25,398 bases of DNA from Parvularia atlantis (taxonomy: Eukaryota; Opisthokonta; Rotosphaerida), in NCBI GenBank assembly GCA_943704415.1, contig CALSCO010001546.1, forward strand, positions 1-25,398, written 5' to 3'. Under the pieces are notes generated by a model. It made no database searches. It was not told where the DNA came from and saw nothing but the letters and a program-made list of their open reading frames with translations. The number at the start of each line of letters is the position of its first letter. Positions within the stretch are counted from its first letter, which is position 1. The position numbers were made by a program, and so were the translations under genes. This document shows, in pieces, positions 1-9,200 of the stretch.

Positions 1-29
1 CCCCCCCCGCGCGCGCGCGCGCGCGCGAC
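1..29. repeat. C8 run plus (CG)n dinucleotide tract
   Basis: Eight C are followed by alternating GC to about position 28. Alternating CG of this length can adopt Z-DNA and is also a common place for assemblies to break. It lies within the presumed second intron or downstream region of the PX gene. Confidence 0.75.
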
Positions 30-303
30 AACGAGCGTCACACGTCAAGCGGGCGCGCGCACGGCCGCAACGGCGCGCCACCGTCTCGTGCAGCGCGACA
101 AACTCGTTGTAGCGCCGGAAGACGGTCCAGACGCGGCTCCGGGTCGAGGCCTCGATCACGTAGACCTGCGGCCGCGGCACGGCAGCGGGTCGGCTGCTGT
201 GCGCCACCACGACGCCAGGCCACGACGCCAGGCCACGCACCACGTGCTTGTCCGGGTGCGCGCGCGTCTCCGTGCCGCGGATGACCACGTTGTCGACCTT
301 CAT
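1..303 (-). CDS. PX-domain protein, N-terminal part, runs off left edge
   Basis: Phosphoinositide-binding PX proteins act on endosomal or other membranes; only the start is visible. ATG is at 303-301. Exon 1 (303-241, 21 codons) reads MKVDNVVIRG... and a 75-bp intron (240-166, GTGCGT...GCCGCAG) follows. Exon 2 starts at 165 and joins as DKHV^VYVIEA. It continues to the PX signature VWTVFRRYNEFVALHE, whose RRY..F is the classic PX core that contacts PI3P. The next donor is probably at 81 (GTGGCG) or 62 (GTGCGC), so residues after about 49 are uncertain. The intron is 3n long and stop-free, so the reading frame stays open with or without splicing, and it holds a 13-bp direct repeat. The start lies 32 bp from the RPS26 ATG on the other strand. 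It could be a sorting nexin or any other PX protein; the class cannot be told from this piece. Confidence 0.72.
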   Translation of the reverse strand, partial: MKVDNVVIRGTETRAHPDKHVVRGLASWPGVVVAHSSRPAAVPRPQVYVIEASTRSRVWTVFRRYNEFVALHETVARRCGRARARLTCDARCRARARARGG

Positions 304-335
304 GTTTCGGTCCTTTTTAATCAGCCGAGTCCCAC
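304..335. promoter_or_regulatory. Shared divergent promoter/leader, PX gene and RPS26
   Basis: Only 32 bp separate the two start codons. The stretch is AT-richer than its surroundings and contains a TTTTTAA run at 314-320. Both 5' leaders and any core promoter must fit here or lie inside the opposite gene. The function is inferred from geometry alone. Confidence 0.45.
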
Positions 336-1108
336 GATGGTGAGCTGTCAGGAAACTCAGTCCCCGCTCTCCGACGCGCCCGCTGCGCTGCGCCCCCACC
401 CGGCCACGCCCGCGCACCGCACGCACCGCGCATACGCACGGGTGGATGGATGGACGGATGGATGGGTATTGGGGAGGGGAGGCCGCGCAAAGTGGCACGC
501 TGAGGCCGTCGCTGAACACACGCGCGCGCGCTCGCGCCCGAATTCGGCAGACGCAGAAGCGCCGCAACGCGGGTCGCGCAAAGCACGGCCGCGGACACGT
601 CAAGCCCGTGCGCTGCTCGAACTGCGCGCGCTGCGTGCCCAAGGACAAGGCCGTGAAGCGGTGCGGCGGGCGGCGCGCTGGCTGCCGCGCGGCGCGCTGA
701 CGCAGCGCGCAGCTTCCTGGTGCGCAACATGGTCGAGCAGGCGGCCATCCGCGACATTGCCGAGGCGTCGGTGCGCGGCCGCTGCACGCAGGGTTCCTGC
801 GCACGCAGCGCTGACGTACGCACGCGCGTTCAGGCGTACGAGTCGTACGCGCTGCCGAAGCTCTACATCAAGATGCAGTACTGCATCTCGTGCGCGATCC
901 ACTCGCACATCGTGCGCGTCCGGTCGGCCGCCGACCGCCGCAACCGCGACCCGCCACCACGCTTCCGCATCAACAAGGTGCGCGCTTGCGTGCGCGTGAC
1001 AACGATGGCCATTGACGAAGCTGCTTCGTGCTCCAGGACGGCAAGAAGGTCAACCCGGCCGCGCAGGCCGGCGGCGCCGGGGCCGCTGCCGCTGCTGCCA
1101 AGAAGTGA
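336..1108 (+). CDS. RPS26: 40S ribosomal protein S26 (eS26)
   Basis: Structural component of the small cytosolic ribosomal subunit near the mRNA exit channel. Five exons: 336-338, 551-660, 713-770, 834-977 and 1037-1108, all phases closing to 128 codons before the stop. Exon 1 is just the ATG, followed at once by a 212-bp intron (GTGAGC...CAG), an arrangement common in ribosomal protein genes. The protein begins [17 protein letters not shown] and carries [14 protein letters not shown]. Zinc-ligand cysteines fall at residues 23, 26, 74 and 77, matching the family numbering. Then come the YCISCAIHS segment, PPPRFR and an Ala/Gly-rich tail ending AAAKK. Introns 2-4 are 51-63 bp with GTGCG donors and CTGAC/GTGAC branch-like motifs. 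Alignment to known S26 is nearly continuous, so identity is very secure; only the ATG-only first exon is inferred. Confidence 0.95.
443..466. repeat. (GGAT)n tetranucleotide tract in RPS26 intron 1
   Basis: About five units of GGAT with one GGAC interruption lie inside the first RPS26 intron. It is ordinary low-complexity sequence with no function visible. Confidence 0.7.
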
Positions 1109-1726
1109 GTGGGGGAGGGGGGCGGGTGGACCGGCTGGGCCCGTGTGGCGTGTGTGTGTGCGCTCTGTGCCCGCGCCCGATGCGACGACCGTGCGCTCCG
1201 TGCCATCGTCGCTCGTTCCCGTTTGTTCAGTTGCGTGCTCGACGAGCGGGGCAATGTGCACCTGCCATGAAGCAGAGCCGCCGACCCCCGGCGCGACCGG
1301 ATTCCCGTCCGACCGGCCGGGCACGGCGCCCTGTGATTTGATCAGGTGCTGGGGTTTGGTCGCCGCAGAGAAGCTCCACCGCGAATGCGGCGGCGGGCGG
1401 CCGGGCGCGCGCGAGATGCACGTCGCGTGCCCTGCCCTCTCGCGTTCGCCGCCCGTCCCGTTACCCTGTGCCGCAGCGGACCGCCGGCAGTGGGCGCGGG
1501 CGCGGCCCTTGTGGGACCCCATCGCGCGCGAGCCATGAGTTACGCGCTGTGCCACACCCACAAAGCGCACGCCAGCACCGCTCACACACGGCGCGCGCAA
1601 GCACACGGCACGCGCAAGCGAGACACCGGCAAAGTCAGAAGCGCGCCGAGAGCGAAGCGAAGCGACTCGGCCGGCGCGTACCAGTCACGTGCCGGGTGCC
1701 TGTGATGGGCGAGTGAGGCCAGAAGC
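1109..1726. other. 618-bp stretch without a recognisable gene
   Basis: The stretch holds RPS26 3' sequence and the 5' region of the next gene. Several open frames exist on both strands but have no family resemblance, no ATG in a good context and no splice pattern. I looked for a tRNA B box, U1/U2/U4/U5/U6 snRNA cores, SRP RNA and C/D boxes and saw none. A G-rich run at 1110-1127 and an AC/GC-rich segment at 1555-1620 are the only notable compositional features. Confidence 0.5.
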
Positions 1727-2536
1727 ATGGCGGCGGTGTGGCGGCGAGTGGCCCGCGCCCTGCGCCGTCTGCCCGCGCCACTCGCGCGGCACCTGCGCCC
1801 GCGGCTGCGCGCGGCTGTTCGCGCGGGCCGCCCCGACGACGCCGACGCGCCCGAGACGCACGCGGCGCTGCGGCTGCTCGAGGCCGCCGGCAGCACCGGC
1901 CCGGCGCGACAGCTGCTGCGCAACGCGACGTGGCTCGAGCTGTCGGCGCGCGAGCCGCCCGGGTCCGCGCGGCCCACGTGCGGGGGGTGCGCGCGCGCTC
2001 ATGGCGGCTGAACGGCGCGATGCAGGCGGCGGCCGCGCACGGACCGCGCGCACCTCGAGAACACGGCCTACGAGGACGTGGACGAGCTGCTGGCGGCGTA
2101 CCGCGCCGCGACGGGCGTGCCGTTCGTGGCGCTGTCGCCGCAACGCGTCGCGATGATGGAGACGTACCTCGCGCGGCCGCCCGGGGCGCCGCTGACCGAG
2201 CCACTTTGCAATGAGGACGACGAGGACAAAGCCGATGTGCGGCCGCGGCAGGGGCAGCGCGCGCGGCAGCAGGTCGAGGGGGCGGGCGGGCGGCAGCGGC
2301 AGGCTTCGGACGGGCGTGGGCGGCACAAGCACGCGCATGATCCGGGGCGGCGGCACGCGCATGATCCGGGGCGGCAGCAGCACGGGCACGGGCGGCCACA
2401 GCAGCAGCAGCAGCAGCAAGCACGACCACAAGAACAGCGGCATCCGCACAAGCAAGCACGAACAGAACAACAGCAGCAGCAGCAGCAGCAAGCACGACCA
2501 CAAGAACAGCGCAGGCCGCCAGCGCCGCAGCGGTGA
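1727..2536 (+). CDS. Small basic protein, possibly LYR-like, with Gln-rich tail
   Basis: Two exons fit: 1727-1977 and 2026-2536 (intron GTGCGG...GATGCAG, 48 bp; a donor at 1987 is also in phase), giving 253 residues. Residues 1-65 (start MAAVWRRVARALRRLP) form an arginine-rich amphipathic helix pair followed by HAALRLLEAAG. This resembles the LYR/complex1-LYR fold of small mitochondrial assembly factors, but the canonical L-Y-R triplet is not intact, so the call is weak. A second segment (YEDVDELLAAYRAATG) is unrecognised. After an acidic patch (NEDDEDKAD) the tail is low-complexity His/Gln/Arg, built from 24-bp and 72-bp duplications with two runs of 7-8 Gln. The tail frame was chosen because it ends cleanly at 2536, 47 bp before the convergent gene. 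A different 3' exon structure remains possible. Confidence 0.45.
2326..2511. repeat. 24-bp and 72-bp internal duplications (polyQ region)
   Basis: A 24-bp unit containing CACGCGCATGATCCGG occurs at about 2330 and 2354. A CAG run followed by CAAGCACGACCACAAGAACA occurs at about 2399-2439 and again 72 bp (3 x 24) later at 2471-2511. Both preserve frame, consistent with slippage inside a coding tail. Confidence 0.8.
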
Positions 2537-2583
2537 AGCAAAGCAACAGCATTCATCGTGTTCTCCACACAAGCAGATTACAC

Positions 2584-3074
2584 TCACGGCACGGGCAGCA
2601 CAACGTCGCCGTCGCCCGGCTACTTCTACTCGCGCCCCGCCCACCGTGAGCGCCAGCGGCCGCGTCGTCACCCGCGCACGCACCTTGCCGGCGCGCTCGA
2701 GCAGCAGGTTCTGCTCCTGGATCTTGAGCATGACTGCGCGCCGCGAGCGCTCGAACTCAGCGCCGCGCACGCTGCCACGTGGTGTCGACGGCCAACGCAC
2801 CGCGTTGCCCGTTGCGGCAGCTGTCGTAGACGACGTAGACGACGCCGAGCACGAACATGGTGAAGAAGACGCCGCCGAGGATCAGGTTCTGCTTCTTCTG
2901 CTCTGGGGTGACTGGCGACGCCGCCGTGGTGAGCCGGCGCACCCAGCGGTGCAGTGCAGCGCGCGGCGCACAGGTCGGCGTGGCCGTGGCCGTCGGCGTG
3001 GGCGTGGCCGCGGCGGCCAGCTCGGCGAGCGCGGCGAACGCGGCGAGGACGGCGAGGGCGGCGGCGCTGGGCAT
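2584..3074 (-). CDS. Small membrane protein of unknown function
   Basis: Three exons on the minus strand, 3074-2801, 2733-2684 and 2619-2584, give 119 residues with all phases closing. Introns are 67 and 64 bp, both with GTGCGT donors; the second has a GCTCAC branch motif and a TAG acceptor. The N-terminus (MPSAAALAVLAAFAALAEL) looks like a signal peptide or anchor. A Thr/Pro linker follows, then a clear transmembrane helix LILGGVFFTMFVLGVVYVVY at about residues 68-87. The short tail includes LKIQEQNLLLERAGK, an amphipathic helix, and ends VVLPVP. No family was recognised; a secreted-then-anchored or two-pass small protein is equally possible. It lies 132 bp downstream of the kinase gene on the same strand and converges on the Gln-rich gene. 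Confidence 0.55.
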
Positions 3075-3206
3075 CGTCTGGGCACGAAGGCGCGCGAATG
3101 GAGCACGACTCGTGACTGTCGGCGATCACGCAATCTGAACCCAAAGCGGAGTCCGTACGACACACGAAAAGAGCAAAAGCATTGCTAGTCCGTACATACA
3201 AGCAAT

Positions 3207-6200
3207 TCAAGAAGGTGCGTCGTCCGGCGCCACGGGCATCGGCAGCGCCACGCCGGCCGCCGCGGGCATCGCCCCGTTCGACGAAGACCGGTGCCCGTCG
3301 CGCACGCGCTTGATGACGGCCGACGCGGGCCGCGACGACGACGACGACGGCGAGCCCGCGCCAGACTCGCGCCACGCGGTCACCGTCTCCGGATCCGAGC
3401 TGAAGCGCTGCACGGGCATGAGCTGCTTGCCGGCGCTGCCGCCGCTGCTGCCGGCCGCTCCGCTGCCGCTGGCGCTGGCGCTGGCGCTGGCGCTGCCGCT
3501 GCCGCTCAGCCGCGCGGTCGATGCCGAGCGCCGCCGCGTTGTTGCCGCAGCCGTCACCCGTCCCGAGCTCGTCGCGTCTGGCGTCACGCTCCCGAGCCCG
3601 CTGTCCGGCACGGGCGACACGCGCGCCGTGCCCGAAGGCGTGCCGGGCTGCTGCCGCGTCTTGGACACCTTGCGCGACGGTGGCGGCGTGACCGAGGGCG
3701 ACGCGTCGGGTTGCGCCTGCACGCCCGCGGTCGCGTCGAGGACCGGCATCGAGCTCACGGGCGCCGGCAGGGCCAGCGCGACCGGGAGCGACGGCAACGG
3801 CGACGCCACGACAGGTAGCGAGTTGTGCCGCTCGCGGAAGGTCTTCTTGCCGCTGCTCGTGCGCTTGACCATGCCGCCCTCGCTCGCCTCGGCCGTCTCC
3901 ACGGGCGCCGCACCGGCCTCGTCCGCCGCCGGCCCGAGCTCGGTCGACAGCCGGCTCACGCGCGACTTGCTCGGCGCACGCAGCCGCCCGCGCGGCGACA
4001 GCACGGCGCTGCCCGGCTCGGACGTGTTCGCAGGGGGCGCGGCCACAGCGAGCTCGCCGCTGCTGCTCTCGCTCGTCACGGCGGCAGTAGCCGCGGCCAC
4101 GGCGGCACTCACGCTCGGAGGCGGCGCCGTCGACCGCTTGCTGCGCCGGCGCGCCAGAAGCGTCTGCGGCGGGCCGGTTGCCGCGCCGCTCTCGCCCTCG
4201 CCCGCGGTCACCGGCGGCACGAGCGGCAGCTTGAGCTCGGTCGGGACGGTCGGGATCGACGCGGCCGCCAGCATGCCCTTGGAAATGCGCTTGGTCAGCC
4301 GGCGCGGCGACGCCTCGACGGCCAGCGGCTCGAGCGACGCGGGCAGGCTCCCAAGCGGCGAGGGCCGGGTCGTGCGCGAGCTCCACGACGGCGCGCGCTC
4401 CATCGGCGCCACCTCGCCGCCGCTCGCCGACCGGTCGTGCGACGGCGACGTGAGCGCGGGCGAGGCCGAGCGCGGCGAGGCGGACCGCACGAGGGGGCTG
4501 CTGCTCGACGACGACGACGAGCGCTGAAGTGGCCGCTCAAAGCTGCTCCCCTCCGGCACCGACGCGAGCGCGCCCTCGCCGCCGGGAGACGCCGGCACCG
4601 TGATCAGCACGCTCTTGGACGACCGCCGCGTGAGCGTCATCCGGCCGCGCGGCGAAGTGAGTGGGGCCGCGCCCAGCGGTGTCAGCGGCTGCACCGCCAG
4701 CACCGCGCCCGTGCCCTCGCCGTCCTCGCGCTCTTCAAAAACCACCGTCTCCTCGGTGCGTCGGCTGCGGCTCTCGGTCGTGCGTGTGAGCATCATGCCG
4801 ACCTCAGCTTGCGCCGCCGCGTCGCCCGACGCCGGCGTGCGGAACTCGACCAAGGGCATCGACACCGACTTGGCGTGCATCGGCAGCGCCGTCGACAGCC
4901 GCTTGCTCGCGAGCGACTGCGACCGCTCCGACACACCCAACGACGGCAGCACGCTTGCGGAGAAGTCGCCCGACACACGCGCCATTGCGCCGCCCTGCCG
5001 ACGCTGCATCGCAGGCGACTGCCGCTTGCCACGCCCCAGCGGCGACGGCGGCACAGGGGACCCGCCCGTAAACGGCGTCTCGAGCGCGTCGCTGCTGCTC
5101 CGGCTGCTGCCGACGCTCGCGGGCGCCGCCACGGCCGCCGGCGCGGTGACCATCGGCGCGGTGCGGCGTTGCACCTCGAGCTCTGCCTCTGACGGGTCCA
5201 ACTCCGGCAGCGCATGCAGCGAGCTCGGCAGCGGCGTGCCCGAGGGCGATTTGTCCTTGGCGGCCGTGTCCAACGTCCGGCTCCCGCGCGACAGCTGGCC
5301 CGTGTGTAGCACGAGGTCGCTCAGGCCGATGCCGTCCGGGCTGGGCTCGCCCCCGCCGCCGTTCTCGGCGCGGCGCATTGGGCTCATCGCGGCAGCCCCG
5401 GGCGGCGCGAGCTTGCCGCCGATGGTCGTGTGGCCGAGCGCGGCCGTCGGCTTCGACCCACTGCTGCCGCTGCTCATGCTGTCCTGCGACGACGACGCCT
5501 GCAGCACGCGCGTGGCTGCCACGGCCGCAGCCATCGGGCCCTCGGCGCGGACCGAGTCGTGGCGCGCGAGCGACGGCACACCCCTGCGGCGCGCATGAAC
5601 TTCAGCCGCCCTGCGCCGCCGGAACACGCGCAAGCGGCACGCACGAGCGCTCGTCGGCCTCGCTCAGCTCGACGAACGGGTGCTTGAGCAGCACTTCGAC
5701 GTCAGGGCGGTCAGACGGGTTGCTGCGCGGCGCGAGACGCGCGTCAGCTCGCTTAGCACTTCACAGTGAACGCGCACATGAACAGGCATAGCTTGAGAAA
5801 GTCCTGCGCCGCACTCGACAGCCACGACGGCGCCTTGGGCGGCTCGCGCGCGTTGGCGATGTGAAAGATGGCCGCGATCTCCTGCGAGAAGTGGTTCCAT
5901 GGCGGCTTGCCCGTGGCCATCTCAATGATGGTGCAGCCCACGGACCAGATGTCGGCCGACCTGCGAGCCACGCGCGCGTGTGAGTGAGCCTCGTGCTCTG
6001 CCCGCTGCCCGCACGCCGCAACGCACTTGCCAAAGCTCAGCCGCTTGATCACCTCCGGCGCCATCCAGTACGGCGTCCCGGCCATCTCGACGCGGTTGCC
6101 GTCGCCCGAGTGGTGGTTGACGCCTGCTCGCGCGCGCGTCAGCTCACGCATCGCACTCGCACGCACGCTCGCGCACGCACCCGCCAGGATCTTGGACGCC

Positions 6201-9200
6201 ATGCCAAAGTCGGCCAGCTTGACCACGCCGGTCGTGTCCACGAGGATGTTGGCGCCCTTGATGTCTCGGTGGATCAGGCCGTTCGCGTGCAGGTAGCGCA
6301 GGCCCGCGAGCACTTGGCGGATGTAGACGCGGATCAGTTTCTGCGCAGCGCGCATGGGCCGCGCCGCCGCTGCGGGTCAGCATGTGCGTCCGTGGCGTGG
6401 GGCATTTTTTTTTCCGTCCTGCGCGCGCACCTCATCAAAGCTGCCAAACTTGGTGAGGAGCGCGTGGATCGAGCCGCCCGGCACAAACCTGAGCAAGCGC
6501 GCGCACGCGTGAGCAAAAAGGGCAAGCGGCAGCGCGGTGAACGCACTCGAGGAACACGTTCGTTACGTCGCCTTCGTGTTCCATGCCAATGTACTCGACG
6601 ATGTTGGGGTGGTGCAGCCCGCGCAGGACCTCCATCTCCTTCATCAGCGCGAGCACGCGCCCCTTGATGTTGCTGTCGCTCCCGCGCTCGTGCTCGACCT
6701 GCTTCACCGCCATGAGCCGGCCCGTGTCCACGTTCAGTCCCAGGTAGACGTGGCCGGTCGAGCCGGCGCCGATGAGCTCGCCCTGGATCCATTTGATCTT
6801 GGTAACGATCATGCTGTTGCGCGCCGTTGACGCGCGCTTGTCGCCCGAGCCCACGCGCGTCTTGGCTGTGGCCGTGCTCGCCTGCTCGGTGATGTACATG
6901 CGCAGGTTGGCCTTCTGGTCGTACTGCTCGGCGCCGCGCATGAGACCGTTCGCCTGTGTGCGCGTGTGCAGACACCGCACCGTCAGGAACGCCTCCTCGA
7001 GGTCGCGCTGGTGCCGCAGGAAGATCAGGTCGAGCTCCTCGCTGTCGACGTCTGCGCGGCGGCAGGTGCGAGCGTCAGCGTCGTGTCGGCCGCGCAATGC
7101 CGCCCTGCACCACGCACACGACACGACGCAGGGGTCCTTGATGTCAAACTCGGCCATGAGAAAGTCCTGGCGTGGCGCGTTGTCAGCATACGCACGGTGA
7201 TCGTCGCTCGCACGCAGCGCCGCACCGTGAGCGCCTGCAGCGAGATGTTGCGCGTCACGCACAGGCGCTTGGACACGTTCTTGTGGCTGCACTTGAAGTG
7301 GATCTGCGCGCGCGTGCTCTGTGATCAGGCCCGCACGCCGCACAGGCACGCGGCGCACCTTGCCGTCCGGGCGGTACTTGGCCAGCTCCTCGCCCACGTG
7401 TTTGATGCCCTGGAGCCACGTCTTCATCTGCGACTCTGTCTGGGCCTGCAGCACGATCGTCCTGACGCGCGGCCGCGTGTCAGCCGCGGACCAGCGCCAC
7501 ACGCTGCCCGCAACGTACTTGTACGCGCCGACGACCTCGAAACACCACAGCTTCTCCGGCACGTTGAGCACACTGACCTTGACGTTGGACAGGTTGGCGG
7601 CAAACTCGAGCGGGCCCTCCTGCCGGGTGCGCACACGGGTCAGGCCCGCACGGCCAGCGCGCGCGCGCGCGGCTGCTGCGCGCACCGCCTGCTTGTGCCG
7701 ATACATGAGCAGGCCGTCCTTGATCACAAAGTAGCGCTTGGCCCACTGCACCCGCCCGAACGCGGCCGTGATGCGCTTGTTCAGGAACCCGCTCAGGCCC
7801 TCCGACACGATCCCGCGCACGCCCGTCAGACGCAGCGCCGGCCGCGCCGTCCCGAAGCTGTTGGAGCTGTCGGAGCGGTCGCTGCGCGATAGCTGCGCCG
7901 GGTCGTCGACCACGGGCGACAGCGACTTCTCAAAGTCGCGGCTCTGCGCGATCGAGCTGGCGGCGCTGTCGGCCGAGTTGCGGCGCTGCGAAACGCGACT
8001 GCCCGCCGCCACGTGCGCGGTCGACCCGACCTTGAAGTCGTTTGCGTACAGCTCCTCGATTTGGCGCTTGATCGACTCACGGCGCTTCTTTAGTGGAGTG
8101 CGGTGAGGCGCGGCGTGCGTCAGACGATGCCGGCGTGGCGGCGCAACCGCGTCAGCACGGCACCGCGTTGCCGTCGTCCGAGCGAGAGCGCTCGTGCGAG
8201 TCCAAGTCCTTGCTTGTCGAGCCGGGCGGGCGCGGCGGTGCCGCTCGCTGGTCGTCGCGCCGGGACTGCACACGGCCGAGCAGGTCCAGCAGCTTGCGGT
8301 CCTCGCCGATCGACGACGACGCCTGGTGCGCCGAGTGCATGACCGAGTAGTGGCCCTCGGGCGCGCTGCGGCGTTGGCGCGGCGTCTGCGGCCGCAGTGG
8401 GCGCTGTCAGCGTCGCTGTTCACGCATGCATGCATGCATGCAGCCACGCACGGGCGCGGTGCTGTCGCTGTCTTCGTCCACACGCTGCAGCGGCGGCGAG
8501 AGGCGGTTGGCGGCCGTGGTGGAGCGCGGCGTGATTGGGCTTGTGCCGACGTCGCGCGGCGTGACGGGCGGGCGAAGCGTGGCGCTGGCCGAGGCCTCAC
8601 GCGGCGTGATCGCGGGCGTGGCCGTGCTGGGCGTGACGGGCCGCTCAAACATGGAGGCGACGTGCACGCGTGACGTCGGCGCTGCGACTGTGTTGCCGCG
8701 GCCGAGCCGCGCGAGCTTGGACATGAACGAGCTCTGCTGCTGATGATGATGTTGGTGCAGCTGCGCCTGCGTGCGGTGGTCCTCGAGGCCACCACGCAGC
8801 TGCGTGCAGCGCGCGGCTCAGAGGAGCACGCCAGCGATGCGGCAGCCATACCGAGTTGTTGGATAGCATCGTGAGCATAAACATGTCGCGGCGCTGCTCC
8901 GGCGTGAGCTCAACGTCGTCAAAGCCGTCATCGGACGCGCCCGCGCCGTGCACCTGGCGGGCGCCGATCGTGAGGCGGGTGCGCAGGGCACACGTGCGCG
9001 AGACACGCACGCGGGACGGGTCGCTCGGCGTGCGGCGGAACTGGCGCGCCTCTACAAACTCGTCGTACTTCTCGAGCAGCTCACTTGCAAACTCGAGGTT
9101 GTTGCGCGTCGCGTCCAGCGATGTCGACGTGATCTTTTTCTTGGGCGTGTTCTTGGGCGTGCTCGTGTCGGAACGCGAGCGCGAGCGGGCTGGACTAGGT

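Noticed and set aside
1313-1420. Possible structured RNA (GC-rich stem-like segments)
   Set aside because: No tRNA B box, snRNA core or SRP motif; base composition alone makes stems easy to find here.
2211-3188. 325-codon plus-strand frame spanning the repeats and the membrane-protein gene
   Set aside because: It covers the antisense of a gene with a clear transmembrane helix and in-phase introns; its sequence is Arg/Gly-rich shadow.
2668-4386. 572-codon minus-strand open frame over the kinase tail and membrane gene
   Set aside because: Arg/Ala-rich with no domain; a different minus frame (5583-3207) is continuous with the kinase catalytic domain through a consensus intron.
3310-4527. 405-codon plus-strand open frame
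   Set aside because: Antisense shadow of the Ser/Pro-rich kinase tail, lacking any recognisable domain.
8423-8443. ATGC palindrome as a transposon terminal repeat
   Set aside because: A simple tetranucleotide tract inside a 66-bp intron, with no partner repeat, target duplication or transposase frame.
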